From Sphingobacterium sp. ML3W (GTDB lineage Bacteria; Bacteroidota; Bacteroidia; Sphingobacteriales; Sphingobacteriaceae), in NCBI RefSeq assembly GCF_029542085.1, contig NZ_CP107036.1, positions 6,448,001-6,512,000 on the forward strand: DNA of 64,000 bases, given 5' to 3'. Position 1 is the stretch's first letter, and each line of letters begins with the position of its first letter. Below the pieces are notes generated by a model, which saw only the letters and a list, made by a program, of their open reading frames with translations, was not told the DNA's origin and did no database searches. Of this stretch, positions 17,409-26,933 are shown piece by piece. Both the position numbers and the translations under genes were made by a program.

Positions 17409-20400
17409 ATGTTTACAAGACAGCAAGCTATGTTGCTTCCGTCTTTGGCTCTCTTTTCAGTTGTTGCTTTTGCGCAGCAAACAGAAATCAGGGGGCGGAT
17501 TGCGGACAGCGGAACAGCCGCTCCCATCGTTGGAGCGTCGTTAGTGCTCAAGGGAACCAGTCAGGCAACGAAGACAAATGAAAAAGGGGAATTTGTACTC
17601 CAGCTATCGGGCAACAACGGTACAGTGGAAATAACCTATGTTGGCTACGAATCCCAGACAATACTATTGGGGGACAAGAAATTTTTGGATATCCGGTTGG
17701 TCAGTACCGAAAAAGGACTTGATGAGGTGGTTGTCACCGGCTATCAGCGAGAGCGCAAGAAGGATCTGACCGGCGCCGTGAGTGTCGTCAATGTGACCGA
17801 AATGATGAAAGCTCCTGAAAATAATCCTATGAAGGCGCTTCAGGGGCGCGTAGCGGGTATGACGGTAACTTCTGATGGTAGTCCAAGTGGCGCGGCCACT
17901 GTACGGATGCGTGGTATCAGCTCCATCAACAGCAGCCAGGATCCGCTCTATGTTATCGATGGTATACCGACACAGGGTGGCATGCATGAGCTCAATTCCA
18001 ACGATATCGAGAGCATTCAGGTATTAAAAGACGCCTCCTCGGCAAGTATCTACGGCTCACGAGCTGCAAATGGTGTTATCGTGATCACAACAAAAAGAGG
18101 GAAACTTGGAGCGCCAAAGCTTACTGTAGACGCTTATGTGACCAGTACACATTTTAATAATCGCATGAAGGTGCTCAATGCACAGCAGTATGGTCAGGCG
18201 CTATGGCAGGCAACAATCAATAGCGGCGGTAATCCGAACAGCAATAATATCGGCTATCAATTTGAGTGGAACAACGATGCCAATGGCGTGCCACAGCTCA
18301 ACAATGTGTTTGTATCCAAATATATCGATCGCGAACATACTATGTATGCCGCAGATACCGATTGGTTCAATGAAGTTTCCAAACCGGGCTTACTCCAATC
18401 TTACAATGCGACTTTGAGTTCGGCTACGGAAAAGTCAAGCTCTTATTTTTCCGTAGGTTATCTGCATAATAGTGGAACACTTCGGTATACGGATTTCCAA
18501 CGTATATCAGCCCGGATGAATGCCGATTATAAACTGTTTGACGGTAAGTTGGTTGTCGGTGAGAATTTTACAGTGAACAACACGGGAGAGGTGCAGGTGC
18601 CCGGGGATGTGCTTGATCTATCCCTGAAGGCATTGCCGGTCATACCTGTACATACCGTAGATGGAATTGGTTGGGGCGGTCCCGCCCTTGGGATGAATGA
18701 TCGTCATAACCCGATGCGCCTGTTGCATGATAACAGGAATAATAAATACAATTACTGGCGCCTATTTGGAAATGTTTACGCCGATTTGCAGCTTATCAAA
18801 GATTTGCATTTACGCACAAGCTATGGCATAGACTACAGTAATTTTTACAAACGTAACCTGGAAGTTTCCTATCGCTCAGGTTTTATGAGTAGCAGTCGAA
18901 GTGCTGTCAATATGGAACAGTCTCAGGGATTAAAGTGGACCTGGTCGAATACTGCAACATACAGAAAAGAGATTGACAGACACACGATAGATCTACTGGC
19001 TGGTGTAGAAATGAACCGACAGAACGATATCAGTTTTAATGCATATACAGCGGGAGATGGCGCTTTCGCTATTGAAACACCAGAATACATGTGGCCCGGT
19101 GTAAGTACAGGGACAGCCGCCGTTGGCGGTGGTTCCACAGGTTTTTCACTCCTTTCATACTTTGGAAAAGCAAACTACTCTTTTGATGACCGCTACCTGG
19201 CCTCATTCACCGTGAGACATGACGGTTCTTCCCGTTTTGGAAAAAACAACCGCTTTGCAACCTTTCCGGCTGTAACAGCAGGATGGCGAATCTCATCCGA
19301 ACGATTTATGGCTGGTACCAAGGATTATATCTCTGATCTTAAACTGCGTGCCGGCTGGGGGCAGACCGGTAATCAGGGCATCGGTAACCTGGCGACCTAT
19401 GCGCTCTTTGTACCTGAATATGGGGTGGGTGACCCCACCTGGAATATTGTCGATGGTACCGCTTATGATCTTTCAGGTACCGGAACAGGGACTCTCCCTT
19501 CCGGATACCGAAAAATCCAGACTGAAAATAATGATCTAAAATGGGAAACAACGACACAGACCAATATCGGCCTGGACTTTACACTGTTCGGTCAGAGTCT
19601 CTATGGATCAGTCGATTGGTACATTAAAGCGACAAAAGATATGCTGATCAATCCTGCTTATATCGGTGTCGTCGGTGAAGGTGGCTATCGCTGGGCTAAT
19701 GGTGCTTCGATGGAAAATAAAGGTTTGGATATTACGACAGGATACCGCAATAAGACTGCTTTTGGTTTAGATTATGATGTGACCGCAGTCTTTTCGTCGT
19801 ATAAAAATAAGGTGACCCATTTGCCCGAAGCCGTGGAAAATTCCTATGGTGGTCGTCAGGGTGATAATATTATCGGTAGACCATTGGGCTCATTCTATGG
19901 TTACTTAACGGATGGGATCTTTCAGAATCAAAAAGAGGTTGATGATCATGTTAACCAGACCGGTAAAGGCATTGGCCGTTTGCGTTACCTTAATGTCTAT
20001 GGTGCTGATCAGCAGATCACAGATATGGACCGAACCTGGATCGGCAGCCCGCATCCCGATTTTTCCTATAGCTTGAATATTGCCTTGAAGTATAAAGGAT
20101 TTGATCTGTCCGTCTATTTTCAGGGGGTACAGGGGATAGACGTTGAAAACTGGTTGAAAAAACAGACTGATTTCTGGAGTGTCGATGATGTGAACTCCAA
20201 TAAAGGTGTACGGTTACTCAATGCCTGGACTCCACAGAATCCAACCTCGACAATTCCGGCTTTGCAGACAACAAACAATAACGATGAGGGGCGTCTGTCC
20301 AATTATTTTATCGAAAACGGATCCTATATGAAGCTTCGAAACCTCTCGCTTGGCTATACCTTACCAACGGCAACAGCTTCTCGCTTACGGATGAGCCGCC

Positions 20401-20534
20401 TACGTGTGTATGTTACCGGACAGAACCTGTTTACAGTTAAATCGAAGAATTTTACAGGCGTAGATCCTGAGAATGTAGGTTGGGGGTATCCGATCCCGAC
20501 GACATGGACCGCAGGGGTAAATATTGGCTTTTAG
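17409..20534 (+). CDS. SusC-family TonB-dependent transporter (pair 2, fructan)
   Basis: A 1041-residue outer membrane receptor. Signal peptide is about 1-22 (VVAFAQ), the carboxypeptidase-regulatory-like domain about 24-100, and the motif LDEVVVTGYQRERKKDLTGA begins near residue 104. The plug runs to about 230 (SASIYGSRAANGVIVITTKR), then the barrel ends in GVNIGF. It imports oligosaccharides with SusD 2. It is 88 bp downstream of the fructokinase gene and upstream of two GH32-type genes, so fructo-oligosaccharides are the expected cargo. Whether levan or inulin is preferred cannot be read. Confidence 0.95.
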   Translation: MFTRQQAMLLPSLALFSVVAFAQQTEIRGRIADSGTAAPIVGASLVLKGTSQATKTNEKGEFVLQLSGNNGTVEITYVGYESQTILLGDKKFLDIRLVSTEKGLDEVVVTGYQRERKKDLTGAVSVVNVTEMMKAPENNPMKALQGRVAGMTVTSDGSPSGAATVRMRGISSINSSQDPLYVIDGIPTQGGMHELNSNDIESIQVLKDASSASIYGSRAANGVIVITTKRGKLGAPKLTVDAYVTSTHFNNRMKVLNAQQYGQALWQATINSGGNPNSNNIGYQFEWNNDANGVPQLNNVFVSKYIDREHTMYAADTDWFNEVSKPGLLQSYNATLSSATEKSSSYFSVGYLHNSGTLRYTDFQRISARMNADYKLFDGKLVVGENFTVNNTGEVQVPGDVLDLSLKALPVIPVHTVDGIGWGGPALGMNDRHNPMRLLHDNRNNKYNYWRLFGNVYADLQLIKDLHLRTSYGIDYSNFYKRNLEVSYRSGFMSSSRSAVNMEQSQGLKWTWSNTATYRKEIDRHTIDLLAGVEMNRQNDISFNAYTAGDGAFAIETPEYMWPGVSTGTAAVGGGSTGFSLLSYFGKANYSFDDRYLASFTVRHDGSSRFGKNNRFATFPAVTAGWRISSERFMAGTKDYISDLKLRAGWGQTGNQGIGNLATYALFVPEYGVGDPTWNIVDGTAYDLSGTGTGTLPSGYRKIQTENNDLKWETTTQTNIGLDFTLFGQSLYGSVDWYIKATKDMLINPAYIGVVGEGGYRWANGASMENKGLDITTGYRNKTAFGLDYDVTAVFSSYKNKVTHLPEAVENSYGGRQGDNIIGRPLGSFYGYLTDGIFQNQKEVDDHVNQTGKGIGRLRYLNVYGADQQITDMDRTWIGSPHPDFSYSLNIALKYKGFDLSVYFQGVQGIDVENWLKKQTDFWSVDDVNSNKGVRLLNAWTPQNPTSTIPALQTTNNNDEGRLSNYFIENGSYMKLRNLSLGYTLPTATASRLRMSRLRVYVTGQNLFTVKSKNFTGVDPENVGWGYPIPTTWTAGVNIGF

Positions 20535-20637
20535 AAGAGAGAACCAAAAGCCTTTGCGGATGAGAGGGGAATAGATGCGACGAGAAACCAAAACAATAAA
20601 TCCATGGAAATATGGAATATTAAAAAATAGAATACCA

Positions 20638-22320
20638 ATGAAAAAAATAACCAATAAAATCGCGATAATGATGGTGTTTGCGGGGCTGCTGTCCGGATGC
20701 ACCAAGTTCTTGGATCAGACACCTAATGGTGTACTGAGCTCCGATCAGGTAAAGGAACCAGAAAGATTACTGACAGCCACTTATGCAGCTTTAGGCAATG
20801 ACCATTATGATGTGCCTTTTAGCTTATGGCCTTATGGTACAGTACGATCTGACGATGCATATAAAGGTGGATCGGGACCGCAGGATATACAGACGTTCCA
20901 TTTTCTTGAGGTCTCCAGTAATGTCACGACCAATTTTGCGGAGGTGGATAAACTGTGGTTTCAGCTTTATGTTGCTATTTCACGGGCTAATACGACCATC
21001 AAAACGATTCAGGAAATGAACAATTTTGATGGCAAGGAGGGGAAGTTGGCCGAAGCGAAATTCCTACGGGGACACTTCTATTTTATGCTCAAAACGCTTT
21101 TTAAATATGTACCCTATATTGATGAAAATGTACCGGTAGATAGCTATGAGACCGTATCAAATAGAGCATTGAGCAATGATGCGCTCTGGCAAAAGATTGT
21201 CGATGATTTTCAATATGCAGTAGATCATTTGCCAGCTGTACAAACGGAAGTCGGTCGTGCCAATCGAATTGCGGCGGCGGCTTATCTTGCTAAAACATAT
21301 CTGTACAAAGCCTATCGTCAGGATAACGAAGAACGACATGCGCTAACTGGAATCAATCCGGGAGATCTGGAAAAAGTATTGCAGAATACGGACATCGTAC
21401 TTGCATCAAACCATGCTCTTGAAGCAGATTTTGCCTTTAACTTTTTGCCGGGGAAATATGAAAATGGTACTGAAGCACTGTTTTCAATACAATTTTCAAA
21501 AGATGATGGTACGAAATTCGGCCGTGTGAATTTCTCGGATCTGCTTTCTGTACCGATGGGTCTGGGCTGTTGTGATTTCAACAAACCTAGCCAGAATTTG
21601 GTGAACGCATTCCGTACAACGGGAAAAGGGGTACCGCTTGATAATTACAATACATTGAATAGCTTCCATGCATCGGAAAAATACGACCCAAGGTTATTCC
21701 ATACTGTGGCAATTCCGGGATTACCTTATAAATATAATACCAAACGCATTTACGAGGAGAGCTGGAACCGCAATCCTGCGGACTATTCGGTGTATGCTTC
21801 GTTGAAGGAGAATGTCGATCCAGATTGTGATTGTTTTGTTCCGATGGCACCATTCTTTGCAAATACAAAAAACCGTATTGTCCTGCGTGTTGCCGATGTC
21901 CTATTGATGCGTGCTGAGGCGCTGATTGAATTGCACCGTCCCGCCGAAGCTTTACCGCTGATCAACCAGTTACGTATCCGTGCAAAAAATAGTGCAACCA
22001 TGACGGGCTATGCAACGGATAAAATGTTGGTAGAAACCTATAAAAATGGAGATAACATTATATGGAATGAGGAGAATGCACGGAAGGCTTTACGTGCGGA
22101 ACGTCGTCTGGAATTGGCGATGGAAAATGGTCGCTTCTTCGACCTGGTACGCTGGGGAATCGCGGATCAAACTATGAATGCGTATTATGAAACGGAGAAA
22201 TCGCGTCGTTCTTATTACGCTGTAGCTCATTTTACAGCGAATAAGAGTGAATATTTGCCTATTCCGGAAGCACAAATCAGACTGAGCAAATACCTATACA
22301 AGCAGAATCCGGGATATTAA
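20638..22320 (+). CDS. SusD-family surface fructan-binding lipoprotein (pair 2)
   Basis: A 560-residue lipoprotein starting MKKITNKIAIMMVFAGLLSGC, with lipidated Cys21. The upstream in-frame ATG at 20575 would add 21 polar residues ahead of the signal peptide and is rejected. SusD features are the early KFLDQTPNGVLSSDQV, helical repeats with EAKFLRGHFYFMLKTLFKYV, and the C-terminal ALRAERRLELAMENGRFFDL and EYLPIPEAQIRLS ending QNPGY. It pairs with SusC 2 as the extracellular lid and ligand-binding protein. The 103 bp gap to SusC 2 is longer than in the other pairs but has no terminator. Confidence 0.95.
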   Translation: MKKITNKIAIMMVFAGLLSGCTKFLDQTPNGVLSSDQVKEPERLLTATYAALGNDHYDVPFSLWPYGTVRSDDAYKGGSGPQDIQTFHFLEVSSNVTTNFAEVDKLWFQLYVAISRANTTIKTIQEMNNFDGKEGKLAEAKFLRGHFYFMLKTLFKYVPYIDENVPVDSYETVSNRALSNDALWQKIVDDFQYAVDHLPAVQTEVGRANRIAAAAYLAKTYLYKAYRQDNEERHALTGINPGDLEKVLQNTDIVLASNHALEADFAFNFLPGKYENGTEALFSIQFSKDDGTKFGRVNFSDLLSVPMGLGCCDFNKPSQNLVNAFRTTGKGVPLDNYNTLNSFHASEKYDPRLFHTVAIPGLPYKYNTKRIYEESWNRNPADYSVYASLKENVDPDCDCFVPMAPFFANTKNRIVLRVADVLLMRAEALIELHRPAEALPLINQLRIRAKNSATMTGYATDKMLVETYKNGDNIIWNEENARKALRAERRLELAMENGRFFDLVRWGIADQTMNAYYETEKSRRSYYAVAHFTANKSEYLPIPEAQIRLSKYLYKQNPGY

Positions 22321-22345
22321 CTAACATATTAACCAATTTATACCA

Positions 22346-23452
22346 ATGAGAACATTAAAATATAACATCGGATTGGGGCTTCTGCTTATAGGGTTGTTTT
22401 CAGCTTGTAAACAGGACGTTGAAAGCGCTCTTGATCTACATGCGGACGTAGATATCTTGTCTTTTAAAGTTGGCACTGCCACAGGGACGATAGATCAGCA
22501 CAAAGGCAGCATCAGCGTGCTGGTACCGGCAGGGACAGATCTATCAGCGCTTGCTCCTGTAATTGTATTGCCGGGTGAAGCGAAGGTATCTCCAGCTTCG
22601 GGCATGGCGCAAAATTTTTCTTTTTCTTCGACGAAACCAGTTACATATCGTGTGTATAACGGCAATTTATATAATACTTATCAGGTTACTGTCAGAGAAA
22701 TAAAGGCGGAAATAACGGCTTTTCGTATCGGAGACCGCTCAGGACTAATTGACCAGCAAAATAAGCAAATCAAAATTTATCTACCATTGGGAACAGATTT
22801 GAAAAATCTTACACCATCTGTCGAGTTTACATCGGGAGCAAGCATTGCACCGGGACTAGGCGGATTTGTGAATCTGAGTTCCCCAGTAAAATATACGCTT
22901 ACCTATATGGGACAAACATTTCAATATACGGTAACGGCCGTACTCGGCGAGGAACCAAAGCCGGTACTGACAATTTATAATGGTGAAACTGTTGTGCCAC
23001 ATTTCGATGGTTTGGGTGTAAACGGTGTAGACTCACCTTATTCTAATCCAAAAACGAAAGGTACCAACAGCACAGCTTTCTGTGCATCCTTTATCAGAGA
23101 TGCTGAAACAGGAGCTGGCTGGCACGGTGGCGCATTATGGAATGCCAATAAGGTGAATATTAACCCTGCAGCGTACAACCGTTTCTCCATTATGGTATTG
23201 AAAGATGTGGAAGGAGATGTACAGCTGGAGATTCAATCGGATGGCGAACAGAATAAAGATTGGCTACGGGCAAGATATGTGAAAGCACATATCGGTGAAT
23301 GGCAGGAGTTGATCTTTGAGGTTCCTGCTGGGAGAACAGCAACCATCAATAATATACTTGTGATGCCACATGAACATCCCAACGGACAGCCGGTGGTTTT
23401 CCCAACCCAACGGATGTATTGGGATGAGTTGAAGGCATTGCCAAAAGAATAG
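22346..23452 (+). CDS. DUF5018-like surface lipoprotein, candidate fructan-binding protein
   Basis: A 368-residue lipoprotein (lipobox FSAC, Cys21, followed by KQDVE). Two tandem domains of about 80 residues share one pattern, visible in GTATGTIDQHKGSISVLVPA with GTDLSAL and in GDRSGLIDQQNKQIKIYLPL with GTDLKNL. This is the bacterial DUF5018/Ig-like repeat often found in SusE-position proteins. The C-terminal part (about 205-368) looks like a beta-sandwich carbohydrate-binding region with WHGGALWNANKVNINPA and IQSDGEQNKDWLRARY. It follows SusD 2 by 25 bp in the fructan operon. The role is inferred to be an extra surface glycan-binding protein. No catalytic motif is seen. Confidence 0.75.
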   Translation: MRTLKYNIGLGLLLIGLFSACKQDVESALDLHADVDILSFKVGTATGTIDQHKGSISVLVPAGTDLSALAPVIVLPGEAKVSPASGMAQNFSFSSTKPVTYRVYNGNLYNTYQVTVREIKAEITAFRIGDRSGLIDQQNKQIKIYLPLGTDLKNLTPSVEFTSGASIAPGLGGFVNLSSPVKYTLTYMGQTFQYTVTAVLGEEPKPVLTIYNGETVVPHFDGLGVNGVDSPYSNPKTKGTNSTAFCASFIRDAETGAGWHGGALWNANKVNINPAAYNRFSIMVLKDVEGDVQLEIQSDGEQNKDWLRARYVKAHIGEWQELIFEVPAGRTATINNILVMPHEHPNGQPVVFPTQRMYWDELKALPKE

Positions 23453-23495
23453 CCGGAGTAAATAATTGGAATATGGTTTTATTAGGAGATTTTAA

Positions 23496-25100
23496 ATGAA
23501 AACTAACTTGTATTTATTTCCAGCATTATGCTTTATAGCATTGCTGACGAGCTGTAAAAGTGGGGATCAGACCCTGCCTGTTGACAAACCTGATGACAAT
23601 GCTTCGGTAGACCGATCTACCTCCTGTATTGCGACACAAGAGGCAGGTCTGTTTCAGACTTTTTATAAGCCGCAGCAAGGATTTGTCGGTGATCCAATGC
23701 CTTATTATAATACCGATGACAAAAAGTACTATTTGTTCTATCTCTACGAAAATGCAAATCGCCACCCGATCTATGTTACCAAAACCAGTGATTATGCAAC
23801 ATTTGAAGGCTTTATGGAAATATTGCCTGCTGGCACTACCGGAAGTCAGGATGAATGGATTGGAACAGGCAGCTTTATTAAGAGAGGTCAGACTTACTAC
23901 TGTTTTTATACTGGTCATAACGGTAACCTGAATCCGGCTGAAAAAGTGATGGTCGCAACATCGGCCGACTTGCTGAACTGGACGAAACAGCCTGTGGAGA
24001 AAATACAGGCCGCCGTGGGCTATGACCAGAATAATTTTAGGGATCCACATGTATACTGGGACGAAAGTCGCGGTAGCTATGTGATGCTGGTCACGACCCG
24101 TAAGGATGGCAAAGGGGCGATTGCACGGTATGTATCCACGGATCTGAACAGCTGGTCTATCATAGATCCGCTGCTAGCGACTGCAGCATCCGCAGTAGGT
24201 AAACATGAGATTGAAACGGATGCTGAAATATTGGAATGTCCAGATATATTTAAAATCGGCAGTAAATGGTATTTAACATTTTCACGGATAAATAGGGATG
24301 AGCACCGGAAGACTTTTTATCGAATTGCTGAATCTCCGGATGGCCCCTGGAGGATCTGTCGTGATGCAGATGGTCATCATGAAACTTTCGATGGTTTATT
24401 TCTATATGCTGGCAAGACAGCTACGGATGGAACGACGCGCTATTTCTCGGGTTGGTGTTCAACAGGTCAGACGGTGAACACCAACAATGAATTACCTTGG
24501 TCAGGAAGTTTAATTTCGCATAAATTAGTTCAGGGACCGACGGGGAGATTGTATCCAACTATTCCTGCTGCAATAAACAATAAGTTTAATAAAGAATTGG
24601 CTTTTGAAAAGCTGAATGCAGTTGGAAATGTTTCTGAAAATAATAAAACATACAATATTACAGCACAGTCTGACGCAAGAAGTTATGCACGATTCAACCG
24701 TAATACAGCTAGCGTTAAAATGTCGCTGACAATAGATGCTTCGCAGTCAGATCATTTCGGTTTCACCTTTGGCGCATGTGACAATCCTTCGGAGCTGTAT
24801 AGTATTGCCTTTGATCTGACGTCTTCAAACCGTTGGGGTATGCCTGCACTATTTATGAATCGAGAAACGGTTCTAGGCGGAACCGCCGGTAAAACAGAAC
24901 TTAATTTTACGCCATTGATTGTGCCTGCCAATAAGGTCTTTGATGTAAAAATTGTAATCGAGAAATCGATCTGTGTGGTTTACGTAAATAATAATGTTGC
25001 TTTTACCAATCGGATCTATAAAATGGATCAGAACCCCTGGACCATTTATGCAGATCAGGGTACGATCAAAGTCAATACATTGAAAGTAGAGAAATCATAA
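23496..25100 (+). CDS. GH32-like (clan GH-J) surface lipoprotein beta-fructosidase
   Basis: A 534-residue lipoprotein (lipobox LLTSC, Cys20) with a five-bladed propeller and a C-terminal beta-sandwich. The clan J catalytic triad can be placed: nucleophile D66 in GFVGDPMPYY (in place of WMNDPNG), transition-state stabiliser D183 in NFRDPHVYW, and acid/base E247 in ILECPDIF. GH32 enzymes cut beta-fructofuranosyl links in levan, inulin or sucrose. Lipidation and operon position match the surface endo-levanase role in Bacteroides fructan loci. The altered nucleophile motif means the linkage and the endo/exo mode are uncertain. A non-hydrolytic binding role is a weaker alternative, since all three acids are present. 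Confidence 0.8.
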   Translation: MKTNLYLFPALCFIALLTSCKSGDQTLPVDKPDDNASVDRSTSCIATQEAGLFQTFYKPQQGFVGDPMPYYNTDDKKYYLFYLYENANRHPIYVTKTSDYATFEGFMEILPAGTTGSQDEWIGTGSFIKRGQTYYCFYTGHNGNLNPAEKVMVATSADLLNWTKQPVEKIQAAVGYDQNNFRDPHVYWDESRGSYVMLVTTRKDGKGAIARYVSTDLNSWSIIDPLLATAASAVGKHEIETDAEILECPDIFKIGSKWYLTFSRINRDEHRKTFYRIAESPDGPWRICRDADGHHETFDGLFLYAGKTATDGTTRYFSGWCSTGQTVNTNNELPWSGSLISHKLVQGPTGRLYPTIPAAINNKFNKELAFEKLNAVGNVSENNKTYNITAQSDARSYARFNRNTASVKMSLTIDASQSDHFGFTFGACDNPSELYSIAFDLTSSNRWGMPALFMNRETVLGGTAGKTELNFTPLIVPANKVFDVKIVIEKSICVVYVNNNVAFTNRIYKMDQNPWTIYADQGTIKVNTLKVEKS

Positions 25101-25164
25101 GAATTTTAATTATTTTATCGGATAAGGCCCGGTGAAGATAATGTGATATAAAACTTAATAAGAT

Positions 25165-26673
25165 ATGGATAGAATAAAGAAATATGGAACCATCATGCTC
25201 TTTGCGAGTTTGTTGAGTTCAGCTTTTGCTCAAGTAGGACAGCGAGACATGAATCAGGCTGTTGAAAAATACCGGCCGATCTTCCATTTTACCCCCAAAC
25301 AGGGCTGGATGAATGATCCCAATGGAATGGTGTATCTTAATGGGAATTACCATCTCTTTTTTCAGCATAACCCCGAAAAATCTGTTTGGGGACCCATGCA
25401 CTGGGGGCATGCCATTAGTAAGGATCTGATTCATTGGGACGAACAAAAAATTGCTTTGTATCCCGATAGCTTGGGAACGATCTTTTCGGGAAGTGCAGTG
25501 ATTGATAAGAATAATACCGCTGGTTTTGGAAAGGGGGCTATGGTTGCTATTTTTACGCATCATAATCATCAAGAGGAAGACCGTAAAACCGGCCTACACG
25601 AAAATCAGAGTTTGGCCTATAGCCTGGATCAGGGAGTAACCTGGACCAAATATAAAGGCAACCCGGTATTGCCAAATCCAGGGATTTGGGATTTTCGGGA
25701 TCCAAAGGTGATGTGGTTCGAAAAATCAAAAAGCTGGATTATGACCCTGGCAACTAAAGATTGTATTACCTTTTATTCATCCAAAGATTTAAAAGAGTGG
25801 AAAAAGGAGAGCGAATTTGGTAAGGAAGTGGGAGCACATGGTGGAGTCTGGGAATGTCCTGACCTGATTCCAATGAAATATCAAGGTGAAACCAAATGGG
25901 TATTATTGGTCAGCATCAATCCGGGAGGCCCCAATGGTGGTTCGGTAACACAGTATTTTGTAGGTGATTTCGATGGGCATCAATTCCAGCCAGCAGATAC
26001 ATCAATCAAATGGCTGGATTGGGGACCAGATAATTACGCGGGTGTAACTTGGAGCAATTTAGGAGAGCGGCACCTGATGATCGGTTGGATGAGTAACTGG
26101 CAATATGCCAATGTGGTGCCAACGACGCGCTGGCGCTCATCTTCGACAATCCCGCGTGAACTAGCTTTGCAAAAGATAAATCAAAAATATTATGTAAGCA
26201 GCAATGCAGCACCCGAGGTGACTAAAGCATTTCAGTCTGTAAAAAAATATCAGGCAAATCAATCCAAAGAGCTCACTGTACAGGAGCAGCTGTCGCAAGC
26301 ATTTCGGTTGGAGATCAATAAGCTAAAAGTACAGAATTTTAAACTTATTTTGTCTAATGCTATTGGAAATGAGTTGGTTGTCGGTTATGTCAAAGATCAG
26401 GATGCATATTATATTGATCGTTCAAAATCCGGGGAAATTGCTTTCAATGCAGATTTCCCAAAAAGAAGCACAGCAGGACGACTATCCAAAAGCGAAACAT
26501 TATCATTAAGCCTATATATCGATGTCAGTTCTGTAGAGCTCTTTGCTGACGGTGGATTAACCGCAATGACAAGCTTGTTTTTTCCAGAGGAACCAATTAC
26601 ACGGATACGTATAGTGGGCGATAATAACCTAATATTTCGGGATATAAATATTGCCACATTCAGGGACAAATAA
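25165..26673 (+). CDS. GH32 exo-beta-fructosidase (levanase/inulinase/invertase type)
   Basis: A 502-residue secreted enzyme with signal peptide about 1-22 (LLSSAFAQ). All three GH32 catalytic motifs are canonical: WMNDPNG with D51, FRDP with D179, and WECPDL with E230. Also present are FFQHNP, WGHAISKDLIHW and FSGSAV, which shape the minus-one fructose site. The C-terminal beta-sandwich module covers about 350-500. There is no lipobox, so it is probably periplasmic. It would release fructose from imported oligosaccharides for the MFS porter and the fructose sensor. It is the last gene of the fructan operon, 64 bp after the GH32-like lipoprotein. Confidence 0.93.
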   Translation: MDRIKKYGTIMLFASLLSSAFAQVGQRDMNQAVEKYRPIFHFTPKQGWMNDPNGMVYLNGNYHLFFQHNPEKSVWGPMHWGHAISKDLIHWDEQKIALYPDSLGTIFSGSAVIDKNNTAGFGKGAMVAIFTHHNHQEEDRKTGLHENQSLAYSLDQGVTWTKYKGNPVLPNPGIWDFRDPKVMWFEKSKSWIMTLATKDCITFYSSKDLKEWKKESEFGKEVGAHGGVWECPDLIPMKYQGETKWVLLVSINPGGPNGGSVTQYFVGDFDGHQFQPADTSIKWLDWGPDNYAGVTWSNLGERHLMIGWMSNWQYANVVPTTRWRSSSTIPRELALQKINQKYYVSSNAAPEVTKAFQSVKKYQANQSKELTVQEQLSQAFRLEINKLKVQNFKLILSNAIGNELVVGYVKDQDAYYIDRSKSGEIAFNADFPKRSTAGRLSKSETLSLSLYIDVSSVELFADGGLTAMTSLFFPEEPITRIRIVGDNNLIFRDINIATFRDK

Positions 26674-26690
26674 ACAATTTACGCATAAAA

Positions 26691-26726
26691 CAAAGGGGCC
26701 TTTTTTTAAAAAGGCCCCTTTGTTTT
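26691..26726 (+). terminator. Terminator closing the fructan operon
   Basis: CAAAGGGGCCTTTTT (26691-26705) pairs with AAAAAGGCCCCTTTG (26708-26722), followed by TTTT. The stem is 15 bp in formal terms, with a practical loop of a few A/T pairs. Confidence 0.9.
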
Positions 26727-26834
26727 ATGGCCTAAGCCGATCGCAATCAGGTTACTATCACATTGTAAAATAAATACCTGATTAGCTAGAATAATTTTAA
26801 AGACTAGTTTCGATTTGATATATTTAACAGTTGT

Positions 26835-26866
26835 TTTGCGGGATGACAAATACTAGACCTAATTTG
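26835..26866 (+). promoter_or_regulatory. Possible promoter of the GH29 gene
   Basis: TTTG at 26835-26838 and CTAATTTG at 26859-26866 are separated by 20 nt. This approximates the Bacteroidota -33/-7 pattern with a weak TA at the start of the -7 box. Confidence 0.3.
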
Positions 26867-26933
26867 TAACGCCAATTTACTTTTTAGCGAAGGCGCTTTT
26901 GCGATGAACTTTTATGTATAACACAATATAATA

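Noticed and set aside
20575..20637. Upstream ATG for SusD 2
   Set aside because: It would place polar residues before a clear lipoprotein signal peptide; the start at 20638 is preferred.
23526..24050. 174-codon frame on the minus strand
   Set aside because: Fully antisense to the GH32-like lipoprotein gene, which is well supported by motifs and operon context.
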